Shown piece after piece: positions 15,837 to 24,116 of a stretch of DNA of 64,000 nucleotides. Both the position numbers and the translations under genes were made by a program. This stretch comes from Sphingomonadaceae bacterium (lineage in GTDB: Bacteria > Pseudomonadota > Alphaproteobacteria > Sphingomonadales > Sphingomonadaceae): NCBI GenBank assembly GCA_030147805.1, contig JASBUR010000017.1, positions 91,858 through 155,857 of the forward strand, written 5' to 3'. Each line of letters begins with the position of its first letter. The stretch's first letter is position 1. The notes under the pieces are model-generated. The model did not search any database. It was given only the letters and a program-made list of their open reading frames with translations, and was not told the origin of the DNA.

Positions 15837-17371
15837 TCAGCCGCCATTTCGTCGACGTCGGCGCGCGGCGCGTGCACTATCGCCGCGCCGGTACCGGCCC
15901 GGCGGTGCTGCTCGTCCACCAGAGCCCGCGCTCGAGCCTCGAATATGAGCCGCTGATGCGGCGCTGGGCCGCGCATTTCACGCTGTTCGCGCCCGATACC
16001 CCGGGCTTCGGCGCCTCCGACCCGTTGCCGATCGACCGGCCCGAGGTCGCCGACTATGCCGATGCCGCGGTCGGCTTCGTCGACGCGCTCGGGCTCGGGC
16101 CGGTCGGCGCCTATGGCTTCCATTCGGGCGCGATCACGCTGATCACCGCTGCCGCGCGCCACCCCGGGCGCTTCGCCGCGGTCGCCGCCGTCGGCTATGC
16201 GGTGTGGACCGAGGCCGAAAAGGCCGCCTTCGCCGCGGCCTATACGCCGCCTTTCGTGCCGCAGCCCTATGGCGAGCATCTTGCCTGGCTGTGGTCGCGC
16301 GTGCTCGAGCAGAGCTGGTTCTTCCCCTGGTACCGCGCCGACCCCGAGGCGCGGCTCGGGCGCCCGCACGACGACCCGGCGCTCGCGCACCAGATCGTCA
16401 TGGAGATGCTCGAGGCGGGCGACGACTATCGTCGCGGCTACAGCGCCGTGCTGCGCGCCGCCCGCGATATTCCTGCCGGCGACGCGACGCCGACGCTGAT
16501 CACCGCCTATGACGGCGACCCGCTACAGCCGCATCTCGCGCGGCTGGGAACGCTGCCTCCGACCTGGCAGGCCTGCGCACTGCCGACGCCGGAGGCGGTC
16601 GAGCAGGCGTGCCGGACGCACCTCGAGCGTCACGCCGCCCCGCCGCCGCCGGCGATCGACGACGCCGTCGATCAAGGCTTCGTCCGCGTTGCGGGCGGTG
16701 GATTCGACGGGCTGCTGCACTACCGCGGGCCACGCGATGCCGGCGTCGTGGCGCTGCACGCGCCGGGCGGCTCGGCGGCGCTGATCGGCGAGGCGGGCAT
16801 CCTGTGCCTCGACCTGCCCGGCCATGGCCTGTCCGACGACTGGCCCGACGGCGCCGGAGTCACGCTCGACCACTGGGCGGGCGCGGTGGCGGAAATGCTG
16901 CCCGGCACGCCGGTCCGGCTGATCGGCCATGGCTGGTCGGGGCTGTTGGCGCTGGCCGTGGCGGCGCAGGCGCCGCAGGTCACCGCGGTGGAGGTTCGCG
17001 ACGGCCACCTGCCGCCGCCGGCGGACGCGGCGCGCTGGATCGACGAGCTGACCGACCTCACCCCCGACCGATTCGGCGCCTATCTGCAGGCGGCCTGGCA
17101 GGCGGCCCGCGCCCGGCATTTCTTCTGGCCCTGGTTCGACGCAAGCGCCGCCAACGCCATCCCCTTCGATCCCGCTGCGGTCGCCCCCGAGGCGCTCAAC
17201 CGCGCGCATCTCGCGGCGATGCAGGCGCGCGGCGGTCGGCGGCTGCTCGCGCGGCTGATCGCCGCCGACCGGCCGGCCTTGCGCCGCGCGGTCGACGTGC
17301 CGGTGGCGTGGCCGCTGGCCGCCTGGGCGCGCACGCGTACCGACATCTGGAGACCCGAAGGAGAAGCGTGA
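15833..17371 (+). CDS. Tandem alpha/beta hydrolase, two fused domains
   Basis: 512 residues. Domain 1 (about 1-270) has VLLVHQSPRSS, TPGFGASDP and the nucleophile elbow GFHSG (Ser near 97), then TAYDGDP, a likely Asp loop. Domain 2 (about 285-505) restarts with LHYRGP, VVALHAPGGSA, LDLPGHGLSDDWPDGAG and a second elbow GHGWSG (Ser near 368). A typical C-terminal His motif is hard to see in domain 2, so it may be degenerate. Most family members have one domain of about 280 residues. Likely substrate: an ester or C-C bond in the island pathway. Translationally coupled to genes on both sides. Confidence 0.85.
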   Translation: MISRHFVDVGARRVHYRRAGTGPAVLLVHQSPRSSLEYEPLMRRWAAHFTLFAPDTPGFGASDPLPIDRPEVADYADAAVGFVDALGLGPVGAYGFHSGAITLITAAARHPGRFAAVAAVGYAVWTEAEKAAFAAAYTPPFVPQPYGEHLAWLWSRVLEQSWFFPWYRADPEARLGRPHDDPALAHQIVMEMLEAGDDYRRGYSAVLRAARDIPAGDATPTLITAYDGDPLQPHLARLGTLPPTWQACALPTPEAVEQACRTHLERHAAPPPPAIDDAVDQGFVRVAGGGFDGLLHYRGPRDAGVVALHAPGGSAALIGEAGILCLDLPGHGLSDDWPDGAGVTLDHWAGAVAEMLPGTPVRLIGHGWSGLLALAVAAQAPQVTAVEVRDGHLPPPADAARWIDELTDLTPDRFGAYLQAAWQAARARHFFWPWFDASAANAIPFDPAAVAPEALNRAHLAAMQARGGRRLLARLIAADRPALRRAVDVPVAWPLAAWARTRTDIWRPEGEA

Positions 17372-17853
17372 TGGGGATTCGCGAGGACATGCCGCTGCTG
17401 GCGCGTCACGAAGGCGTCTGGGACGGCACCTACCGCTACTATAATGCCGCCGGCGAGAAGATCGACGAGCACAAGTCGCGGCTGTTCTGCCGGCTGCACG
17501 ACCGCGGCCCGCACCTGTACCACCAGACCAATCACTACACGTGGGCCGACGGCCGCACCGAGGTGCGCGACTTTCCCGCCGAATATCGCGACGGGCGCAT
17601 CTGGTGGGACAATGAGCTGATCGTCGGTTGGGCGGCCGAGGTCGGGCTCGACGCGAACAACCGCACGATGATGCTCTACTGGCAGCGCACCGGCGATCCG
17701 AGCCTCTATCTCTATGAGATGATCCAGCTCGCCGACGGCGGCGACACGCGCTGCCGCACCTGGCACTGGATCCGCAACGGCCTGCTGGAAACGCGCACCG
17801 CGATCGAGGAGCGGCGCGTGACTACCGACTGGCGATCGCTCGAAGCCGCCTGA
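17371..17853 (+). CDS. DUF3598-like beta-barrel protein, unknown
   Basis: 160 residues with many aromatic beta-strand segments (HEGVWDGTYRYYNAAGE, LYHQTNHYTWADGR, RIWWDNELIVGWAAE, TMMLYWQR). The look is that of a lipocalin-type barrel binding a small hydrophobic ligand, as in DUF3598 and nitrobindin-like proteins, but the match is by eye only. No signal peptide. Start overlaps the hydrolase stop by one base, with AAGGAG just upstream. Confidence 0.7.
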   Translation: MGIREDMPLLARHEGVWDGTYRYYNAAGEKIDEHKSRLFCRLHDRGPHLYHQTNHYTWADGRTEVRDFPAEYRDGRIWWDNELIVGWAAEVGLDANNRTMMLYWQRTGDPSLYLYEMIQLADGGDTRCRTWHWIRNGLLETRTAIEERRVTTDWRSLEAA

Positions 17854-17893
17854 CACCGGCAACCGCGCCGGGCGCGACACAGGAGACTGGCCC

Positions 17894-18454
17894 ATGATTT
17901 CGACCGTCCTCGCGCTGCTTGCCGCGGCGCCCGCTGTCGCCGAGCCGCCGAAGGCGGCGGGAGTCGAGGCGCCCGCCGAACGCGTCCCCACCGACGTCCG
18001 TCGCATCACGATCCTTGTGCGCGACATGGAACGCTCGCTGAAGCTCTACCGCGACGTGCTCGGGCTCAAGGTCAATTACGACGCGCCGATCACCGTCTCC
18101 GGCGTGGCGCTGCCGGCCGGCGTTCCCGGCAACAAGACGCGGCTGGTGCTGCTCAACGGCAACGACCCCTGGCTCGGCTGGATCGGGCTGATGCAATATA
18201 CCGACCCGCCGCTCGCCGATCCCGGCCCCTATCCCAAACGGCTGGGCGTGGGCGGTCATGTCATCGTCACCAACACCGACGATGCCGAAAAGCGCTGCGC
18301 GATGGCCAAGCAGGCACCCGGGGTGACCTTCACCTCCGAGGCGCGACTGCAGGAGTATCCCGGTCGCAACGGGGCGCCGACGATCCGCGTCATGGGCTGC
18401 AATTTCTTCGATCCCGACGGCACCTTCCTCGAACTCAACCAGATCCTCGACTAG
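17894..18454 (+). CDS. Exported VOC/glyoxalase-fold protein
   Basis: 186 residues. The N-terminus MISTVLALLAAAPAVAEPPK is a short signal peptide, so the protein should be periplasmic. The VOC fold follows: VRRITILVRDMERSLKLYRDVLGLKV, then MGCNFFDPDGTFLELNQILD, with the usual C-terminal Glu ligand. One domain only, so it probably dimerises. Found 40 bases after the DUF3598-like gene and eight bases before the next. Confidence 0.85.
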   Translation: MISTVLALLAAAPAVAEPPKAAGVEAPAERVPTDVRRITILVRDMERSLKLYRDVLGLKVNYDAPITVSGVALPAGVPGNKTRLVLLNGNDPWLGWIGLMQYTDPPLADPGPYPKRLGVGGHVIVTNTDDAEKRCAMAKQAPGVTFTSEARLQEYPGRNGAPTIRVMGCNFFDPDGTFLELNQILD

Positions 18455-18462
18455 GAGCCTTC

Positions 18463-19176
18463 ATGCGCCACCGGACGGTCCGCGGCCGAATCCGCTACAC
18501 CTCGAAGAAGCCCGAGCTGCTCGACCGCGAGCGCGGGCGCGAGTGGTTCGCCTTCACGCACCACGGCGACGGCACGACGACGCTGCGCGCGCAGTGCGAG
18601 ATCGAGGAGCCCGAGCCGACGGTCTTGCGCGACGTCATCTACTCGCTTGATGCGCAGGGTCGGCCGATGGACCTGCACGTCCGGCTCACGGTCGGCGATG
18701 CCTTCATGGGATCGGGTTGGCTGCGCCACGGCGACAGGTTCGTCGAGTGCGAAAGCCATGGGCCGTCGATCGGCCGGCTGTCGCAGCGCGTCGACTACGC
18801 CGGTGCGCTCGACGGGTTCGGCACGCATCCGATCGTCGGCGACGGCTATCTGACGCGGTGCATGGACCTGTCGAAGGGCCCGCACCGGCGCACGCTACGC
18901 GTGTTCCTGCCCTCGCCCGACCATCGGGGCGCGACGCCGCCGATGATCGCCGAGGTGAAGATCGACCTCGAATATCTCGGCGAGGAGCGCGTCGCGGTCG
19001 CTGCCGGCAGCTTCGACTGCCGCCGCTTCCGCTTCGTCGACGAGGCCGCGATGGGCGGCACGCCGCATCCGCCCTATGACATGTGGGTCACCGCCGACGA
19101 CGATGCGCTGTTCGTGCAGGGCGGTGTCGGCGGCTACATGCAGACATGGTACGAGCTCGTCGAACTTCAGCGATGA
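18463..19176 (+). CDS. Unknown beta-rich protein, 237 residues
   Basis: No signal peptide and no membrane segment. The sequence is rich in short strands (RGRIRYTSKK, EWFAFTHHGDGTTTLRA, LDAQGRPMDLHVRLTV) and ends GGVGGYMQTWYELVELQR. The pattern is like DUF3108 or lipoprotein-sorting folds but I do not recognise it. Eight bases after the VOC gene, GGAG before the ATG; the CitE-like gene begins 16 bases after its stop. Function unknown. Confidence 0.75.
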   Translation: MRHRTVRGRIRYTSKKPELLDRERGREWFAFTHHGDGTTTLRAQCEIEEPEPTVLRDVIYSLDAQGRPMDLHVRLTVGDAFMGSGWLRHGDRFVECESHGPSIGRLSQRVDYAGALDGFGTHPIVGDGYLTRCMDLSKGPHRRTLRVFLPSPDHRGATPPMIAEVKIDLEYLGEERVAVAAGSFDCRRFRFVDEAAMGGTPHPPYDMWVTADDDALFVQGGVGGYMQTWYELVELQR

Positions 19177-19192
19177 AAGTGAACTGCCCCTG

Positions 19193-20038
19193 ATGATTGC
19201 CGATCGTCCGCGCCGCTCCGTCCTCTACATGCCGGCGTCCAATCCGCGCGCCGTCGAAAAGGCGCGCGGTCTCGATTGCGACAGCGTTATCCTCGATCTC
19301 GAGGACGCGGTCGCGCCCGATGCCAAGGGCGCGGCGCGCGCCGCGGCGGTCGAGGCGCTCGGGAGCGGCGGCTTCGGCCACCGCGAGATGGCGCTCCGCG
19401 TCAACGGCTTCGGCACCGAATGGATGGCGGAAGATTTCGCCGCGGCGGTGGCGGCGCGCCCCGACGCGATCGTCGTGCCCAAGGTCGACAGCGAGGCACA
19501 GGCGCGCGAAGCGGTGCGCCTCGCGGCCGGCATCCCGGTCTGGGCGATGATCGAATCACCGCGCGCCGTGCTCGACTGCGACCGCATTGCGACCGTCGAG
19601 GGCGTTGCGGCGCTGGTCGCCGGCATGGCCGATTTCGCCAAGGACATCGGCGCGACGCCGGGCGCCGACCGCTTCGAGCTGATGTACGCGCTGCAGCGCA
19701 TGCTCATCGCCGCTCGTGCCGCCGGCATCCTCGCGCTGGACGGCGTCCACGCCGACATCCAGGATCTCGACGGGCTCGAGACCGCCTGTCGGCAGGGCGC
19801 GGCGATGGGTTTCGACGGCAAGACGCTCGTCCATCCCAACCAGATCGAGCCCGCCAACCGCGCCTTCTCGCCGAGCGCGGCGGCGATCGACGACGCGCGC
19901 GGGCTGATCGCGGCGCACGAGGCAGCGAAGGCCGAGGGCCGCGGGGTCACCACCTTTAAGGGCAAGATGGTCGAGGTGCTGCACGTCGCCACCGCGCGTC
20001 GCCTGCTCGCCTTTGCCGACGCGATCGGCGCCCGATGA
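19193..20038 (+). CDS. CitE-like lyase (HpcH/HpaI aldolase family)
   Basis: 281 residues from ATG 19193. Family marks: RSVLYMPASNPRAVEKA, DSVILDLEDAVAPDAK (metal-binding Glu/Asp), LRVNGFGTEW, PDAIVVPKVDS, AMIESPRAVLD and GKTLVHPNQIEPAN. Such enzymes cleave or form C-C bonds in malyl-CoA, citramalyl-CoA or related thioesters. It overlaps the enoyl-CoA hydratase start by four bases, so the two probably act in sequence: hydration of an unsaturated CoA ester, then retro-aldol or Claisen cleavage. Confidence 0.92.
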   Translation: MIADRPRRSVLYMPASNPRAVEKARGLDCDSVILDLEDAVAPDAKGAARAAAVEALGSGGFGHREMALRVNGFGTEWMAEDFAAAVAARPDAIVVPKVDSEAQAREAVRLAAGIPVWAMIESPRAVLDCDRIATVEGVAALVAGMADFAKDIGATPGADRFELMYALQRMLIAARAAGILALDGVHADIQDLDGLETACRQGAAMGFDGKTLVHPNQIEPANRAFSPSAAAIDDARGLIAAHEAAKAEGRGVTTFKGKMVEVLHVATARRLLAFADAIGAR

Positions 20039-20811
20039 GCGACGGCCTCCAGCTCATTGTCGACGGCGCCGTGGCGCGGCTGCTGATCGACCGGGCGCCC
20101 AAGCGCAATGCCTTCAATCAGGCGATGTGGGAAGCCTTCCCCGGGCTGGTCGCAGAGGCGATGGCGATGCCGTCGGTGCGCGTGCTCGTCGTGACCTCGG
20201 CCGCGCCGGGCCTGTTCTGCGCCGGTGCCGACATCGGCGAATTCGCGAGGATGTCGCGCGATCCCGACTGGCGCAAGCTCAACCAGGCCGCGATCCGGCG
20301 CACGCAGGTGACGCTGGCGCGCGCCGCCAAGCCGACGATCGCAGCGGTCGATGGCGACTGCGTCGGCGGCGGCTGTGGCATCGCGCTCGCCTGTGACATG
20401 CGGCTGGCGAGCCCGCGCGCGCGCTTCGGCATCACCCCGGCGAAGCTCGGCCTCGTCTACCCGCTCCACGACACCAAGCTGCTCGTCGACGTGGTCGGGC
20501 CGGCGCAGGCGAAGCGCATGCTGTTCACCGGGCTGCTGCACGACGCCGCCGAGGCGCAGCGCATCGGTCTCGCCGACGTCGTGGCCGACGATCTCGATGC
20601 GGCGGCGGCGACGCTCACCGAGGCGATTGCCGCCGCGTCGCCGCACAGCCAGCAGATGTCGAAGGCGATCATCCGCCGCATCCTCGACGGCGCGGCCGAC
20701 GACGATCCGGCGAGTAGCGCGCAGTTCGACGCGGCGTTCGACGGCGCCGACTTCCGCGAAGGCGTCGAGGCGTTTCTTGGCAAGCGCAAGCCGGTGTTTC
20801 CCGACCGCTGA
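20035..20811 (+). CDS. Enoyl-CoA hydratase/isomerase family protein
   Basis: 258 residues. Crotonase fold: LLIDRAPKRNAFNQAMWEAF, SAAPGLFCAGADIGEF (oxyanion hole), AAVDGDCVGGGCGIALACDMRLAS, RFGITPAKLGLVYP. The second catalytic Glu of classical hydratases is replaced in the region ITPAKLGL, which many side-branch members also lack, so the reaction could be hydration, isomerisation or cleavage. ATGA overlap with the CitE-like gene. Confidence 0.92.
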   Translation: MSDGLQLIVDGAVARLLIDRAPKRNAFNQAMWEAFPGLVAEAMAMPSVRVLVVTSAAPGLFCAGADIGEFARMSRDPDWRKLNQAAIRRTQVTLARAAKPTIAAVDGDCVGGGCGIALACDMRLASPRARFGITPAKLGLVYPLHDTKLLVDVVGPAQAKRMLFTGLLHDAAEAQRIGLADVVADDLDAAAATLTEAIAAASPHSQQMSKAIIRRILDGAADDDPASSAQFDAAFDGADFREGVEAFLGKRKPVFPDR

Positions 20812-20822
20812 GAAAGGCCGCC

Positions 20823-21581
20823 ATGCACCGTCTGATCCGTGCCGCATCCATCGTGCCCGCTGCGCTGATCATGGCCGCGGCGTCGGCCGAGACTCCCGAC
20901 GCGCAGACGATCGTCGACCGTGCGTTCGAGGCGGCGGGCGGCGAGAGCTGGGCCAGCGCGAAGACGCTCGTCCTCGAGGGCCGCGCGGTCTTCTACGGCC
21001 CCGAGGGCGCCGGGCCGCGCAGCACCGCCGACAGCTACCGGATGTGGCGGGTGTTCGACCCCGGCCGGCAGGCGGCGCACGGTGCCGAGGGCAAGGTCCG
21101 CATCGACGCGAAGAGCGGCGACCGGCTGCTGTTCCAGGCGGGCTATGACGGCGTCGAGACCTGGAACGAGAAGGGCCCCGTCCCCAAGGGACAGGCCGAC
21201 GCCTTCTGGGCGAGCAACTTTGGCTTCGGCATCATCCGCCACGCGCGCAAGCCGGGCTTCAAGCTCGAGCGGCTGCCGGATGATTCGGTGGGCGCGCATC
21301 CGGTCTATATGCTGCGCCTGACCGACCCGACCGGGACGGCGACGCTGTTCGGCATCGACAAGGCGAACTACGCCATCCGCCGCATGGGGTTCATGTCGCC
21401 CCGCGGCTGGCACGAACGCGTCTACGACGATTTCGAGAAAATCGAGACCCCGCGCTGGCTGCAGGCCCGGCACGTCACGCTCTACTACAATGGCGTGAAG
21501 GCTAACGAGGTGTTCTGGCAGAAGACGCAGGTCAATGTGCCGATCGATCTGGTGCTGTTCGCTGCGCCGAAGCGTCCGTAA
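20823..21581 (+). CDS. Exported protein, outer-membrane-lipoprotein-sorting-like fold
   Basis: 252 residues with signal peptide MHRLIRAASIVPAALIMAAASAE. The mature part starts TPDAQTIVDRAFEAAGGESWASAKTLVLEGRAVFYG, typical of periplasmic proteins with a LolA/LolB-like half-barrel, and continues with strand-rich segments (GYDGVETWNEKGPV, ARHVTLYYNGVKANEVFW). It may bind a hydrophobic compound. Last gene of the island run, 12 bases after the hydratase; the tRNA gene follows in the opposite direction. Confidence 0.75.
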   Translation: MHRLIRAASIVPAALIMAAASAETPDAQTIVDRAFEAAGGESWASAKTLVLEGRAVFYGPEGAGPRSTADSYRMWRVFDPGRQAAHGAEGKVRIDAKSGDRLLFQAGYDGVETWNEKGPVPKGQADAFWASNFGFGIIRHARKPGFKLERLPDDSVGAHPVYMLRLTDPTGTATLFGIDKANYAIRRMGFMSPRGWHERVYDDFEKIETPRWLQARHVTLYYNGVKANEVFWQKTQVNVPIDLVLFAAPKRP

Positions 21582-21620
21582 GCGGGCGGCCGCTCCGGAG
21601 GGTTCGGTCTTGGATGACGG

Positions 21621-21692
21621 TGCCGGATGAGGGAATCGAACCCCCGACCTTCGGTTTACAAAACCGCTGCACTACCGCTGTGCTAATCCGGC
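21621..21692 (-). tRNA. tRNA-Thr (anticodon UGU)
   Basis: A 72-base cloverleaf reads on the minus strand. Acceptor arms GCCGGAT/ATCCGGC pair fully with discriminator A; the D stem GCAC/GTGC closes AGCGGTA; the anticodon loop TTTGTAA gives UGU; the T arm carries TTCGATT. The outermost anticodon-stem pair is G-A. The 3' end is followed by CCG, so the CCA tail is not encoded. Confidence 0.93.
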
Positions 21693-22051
21693 TCGCCGCC
21701 GCGACTCTGTAGGTAGGCCGCCGGCCAGGGTCAACGGAGGTGCGCGCCGGCCACCGGCCGCCGGCTGCCGCACGGCGGGGGCGGGCCGGACGCGACAGGA
21801 GGGGGCGTGCGTCCGACCCGCAACGAGTTCGGCCGATGGCGCTTGAACGCCGAATGAACGGATTCGGCGTTCGCGACGATCCGACGTCCGGGGCGGGACG
21901 ATGCGAAAAGGCGGCCGAATCGGCGCGAAATGCGGCAGGTGGGGCCGACGCGGGGCGCAGGCCGCGAAAAGCCGCTTGCGAAAGCGTTCGACCTGCGTAA
22001 CGTGGCCGCGACCGATATCGGCCCGCGGGGGGTCGTCGAGGGGAGACTGGT
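21693..22051. other. Intergenic, no gene seen
   Basis: 359 bases between the tRNA start and the lipoprotein gene. It must hold the tRNA promoter and the lipoprotein promoter. GGGGAGACTGGT just before 22052 is a good ribosome site. No convincing frame, repeat or structured RNA was found. Confidence 0.5.
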
Positions 22052-22327
22052 ATGAAGAAGATTGCTCTGTCGCTGGCGATGGTCGCCGCGCTCGGCCTGA
22101 CCGCCTGCAGCGAGGCCACCGAAGAGAACGCCGAAGCGACCGCCGAGTCGGCGGGCGCCGACGTCGAAGCCACCGCCGAGGACGTCGGCATGGCCACCGA
22201 AGCCGCCGTCGACGAGACAGGCGCTGCGGTCGAAGGTGCGGCGGCGGAAGCCGGCGCCGAAGTCGACGCCGCGACCGCCGAAGTCGGCGCCGAAGTCGAG
22301 GAAGCCGGCCAGGAAATGCAGCAGTAA
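22052..22327 (+). CDS. Small Ala/Glu-rich lipoprotein
   Basis: 91 residues. MKKIALSLAMVAALGLTACSE has a lipobox LTAC, so Cys19 should be lipidated. The mature part is a run of Ala, Glu, Thr and Val (AEATAESAGADVEATAEDV, AAEAGAEVDAATAEVGAEVE) that predicts a continuous helix with roughly 7-11 residue periodicity, like Lpp or LEA-type proteins. A strong terminator follows. It may be a periplasmic spacer or stress protein; exact role unknown. Confidence 0.85.
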   Translation: MKKIALSLAMVAALGLTACSEATEENAEATAESAGADVEATAEDVGMATEAAVDETGAAVEGAAAEAGAEVDAATAEVGAEVEEAGQEMQQ

Positions 22328-22356
22328 GCCATCGGGCTTCACCGCATTCCAACGGG

Positions 22357-22382
22357 AAAGGGCGCCTCCGGGCGCCCTTTTT
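22357..22382 (+). terminator. Rho-independent terminator
   Basis: AAAGGGCGCC and GGCGCCCTTT form a perfect 10-bp stem around TCCG, followed by TTTTC. It closes the lipoprotein gene. Confidence 0.9.
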
Positions 22383-22511
22383 CTTGCGCCCCGGTCCGGA
22401 CGCGCTCCGGCCCGACGGGCCCTTTCCATTGCGTCGGCGGAACCGTTCCGGCTCGCCACCCATTCGGTCTTCAGCCGCGGCCGCCGGCCGCCCCGCCAAG
22501 GAGAAGCCCGA

Positions 22512-23300
22512 ATGGGATCGCTCGCCCGCTTCGAGACACTGACACGCATCGGCTTTGCCGCGCGAGGACTGACCTACATCCTCATCGGCTGGCTGGCGCT
22601 GCGCGTCGGCCAGGCGGCGGGCGCGTCCGACGCGCTCGGCACGCTCGCCGACAGCGGCGGCGGCCGGCTGCTGCTGATCCTCGTCGCCGCCGGACTGTTC
22701 GCCTATGGCGCGTGGCGGCTGCTCGAAGCGATGCTCGACCTCGAAGGTGCGGGCGACGACGCCAAGGGAGTCGCCGAACGCGCCGGCCATGGGCTGAGCG
22801 GCGCGGCGCACCTGTTCCTCGGCTACACGGCGCTCGAGCTGGCGCTCGGCACGCCAACCGGCGGCGGCGACGGCGAAACCGCGCGTGCCGCGACCTCGTG
22901 GCTGCTCACGCTGCCCGCCGGCAGCGTTCTCGTTCGCGCGATCGCCGCCGCGCTGATGCTCGCCGGCGCCTATCAGATCGTCGAGGCGGTGCAGCTGCGC
23001 TTCCTCAAGCAGCTCGACCCCGGCGCCGCCGCGAAGGACTGGGTCAGATGGATCGGCCGCCTCGGCTATCTGGCGCGCGGCGCGGTCTTCGTGCTGGTCG
23101 GCCTGTCGTTCTGGCGCGCGGGCAGCGAGGGCGCCGGCGCGGCCGGCGGCACCGGCGAGGCGCTCGGCAGCCTGTCGGGCACGTCGCAGGCGGTCGTCGC
23201 CGCGGGACTGCTGCTGTTCGGCCTGTTCAGCCTGGTGCAGGCCGCCTACCGGCGCATCACCGATCCACGCGTTGCCGAGCGGCTGCGCGCCCGGCTCTAG
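22512..23300 (+). CDS. DUF1206 membrane protein
   Basis: 262 residues, six membrane segments arranged as three repeated pairs; each pair starts with a motif like RIGFAARGLTYILIGWLAL (residues 11-29), GLSGAAHLFLGYTALELAL and RLGYLARGAVFVLVGLSF. This threefold repeat is the DUF1206 pattern. The family is uncharacterised. AAGGAG lies 12 bases before the ATG. Probably a single-gene unit. Confidence 0.88.
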   Translation: MGSLARFETLTRIGFAARGLTYILIGWLALRVGQAAGASDALGTLADSGGGRLLLILVAAGLFAYGAWRLLEAMLDLEGAGDDAKGVAERAGHGLSGAAHLFLGYTALELALGTPTGGGDGETARAATSWLLTLPAGSVLVRAIAAALMLAGAYQIVEAVQLRFLKQLDPGAAAKDWVRWIGRLGYLARGAVFVLVGLSFWRAGSEGAGAAGGTGEALGSLSGTSQAVVAAGLLLFGLFSLVQAAYRRITDPRVAERLRARL

Positions 23301-23418
23301 CCCCCCGATAGGCGGACCGGTCCCGGCTGAGGGGGGCTGGGACCGGCCCGCCAGTTCAGGCGAAGGTTGGCCGTGCGCGTTACAGGGGGGACTTGCCGCG
23401 CATGCCTTCGCCTGGAAC

Positions 23419-23652
23419 TCAACTCGTTACGACGCCCGTTGCGGCCGCCGGCACGTCGCGCGCGACGCGCAGCACGGCATCGACGACCAGCGCTGCCGCC
23501 GGCCCGGCATGGCGGTCGACCGCCGGCGGGGCGACGTCGCGGGCGGCCAGCGGCACCGCCGGCATCGGCGCGCCGGCGACGCCGAGGCCCGCTGCCATCG
23601 CAGCCAGCTTCCACCCCGGCCGGGCTTTCGCATCTGATCGGCGGTGCGCCAT
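23419..23652 (-). CDS. Possible small exported protein (weak)
   Basis: 77 codons starting MAHRRSDAKARPGWKLAAMAAGLG. AGAGGAAACG upstream is a fair ribosome site and a hydrophobic stretch follows the charged N-terminus, but the rest is a low-complexity Ala/Val/Pro run that GC-rich DNA yields by chance. Frames on the other strand are similarly open. I would not rely on it. Confidence 0.25.
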   Translation of the reverse strand: MAHRRSDAKARPGWKLAAMAAGLGVAGAPMPAVPLAARDVAPPAVDRHAGPAAALVVDAVLRVARDVPAAATGVVTS

Positions 23653-23714
23653 CGTTTCCTCTCGACACGTCCGCCGCCCTCATTTATTCGACGACGACGT
23701 GTTATCGCTAGTTG

Positions 23715-23724
23715 CGTAATTACG
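23715..23724. promoter_or_regulatory. Palindrome upstream of XRE regulator
   Basis: CGTAATTACG is an AT-centred perfect palindrome 45 bases before the regulator ATG, in otherwise GC-rich DNA. A candidate autoregulatory operator. Confidence 0.35.
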
Positions 23725-23769
23725 AAACTCGGCGGAACCGTGCAAGCCACTAATTTCGAGGAGAGCCGA

Positions 23770-24111
23770 ATGCCGCGTGCCGCGCCAGATGCCGCCCAGG
23801 CCGCGCTGACCAAGGAGCTGCGCAAGCAGGCGGGTCAGTGGCTGAAGGCGGCGCGCGAATCCGCGGGGCTGACGCAGGCCGAACTCGCCGAGCAGGTTGG
23901 GCTGCGCTATTATACCTTCGTGAGCCAGGTCGAGAGCGGCCTGGGGCGCGTGCCGATCGACCTGCAGGCGGCGTGGGCGACCGCGCTCGGCGAGGACCGG
24001 CAGACCTTCGCCAAGCATCTGCTCGGCTATTATGAGCCCGAGTTGTTCCGGCTGCTGTTCGGCGACACGACGGCGGCCGCGTCGCGCCGTGCGGGCGGCG
24101 CCAAGGCCTGA
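23770..24111 (+). CDS. XRE-family helix-turn-helix regulator
   Basis: 113 residues from ATG 23770. The helix-turn-helix spans about residues 28-80: WLKAARESAGLTQAELAEQVGLRYYTFVSQVESGLGRVP. The C-terminal 30 residues (ETFAKHL-type helix, then YYEPELFRLLFGD) differ from ordinary Cro/CI dimerisation regions. The RTX-protein gene starts six bases after its stop, so the regulator is co-transcribed with its likely target. Confidence 0.88.
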   Translation: MPRAAPDAAQAALTKELRKQAGQWLKAARESAGLTQAELAEQVGLRYYTFVSQVESGLGRVPIDLQAAWATALGEDRQTFAKHLLGYYEPELFRLLFGDTTAAASRRAGGAKA

Positions 24112-24116
24112 GCGGC

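Larger units (their letters stand above)
23301..23769. other. Mostly non-coding gap before the XRE locus
   Basis: 469 bases. It includes an 8-bp inverted repeat CCGGTCCC/GGGACCGG at 23317-23346 after the DUF1206 gene, the weak frame at 23419-23652, and the promoter of the XRE gene with the palindrome CGTAATTACG at 23715-23724. Confidence 0.4.

Noticed and set aside
22439..22464. Second EcfG promoter before the DUF1206 gene (GGAAC followed by CCATT)
   Set aside because: The -10 part does not match CGTT at either allowed spacing.
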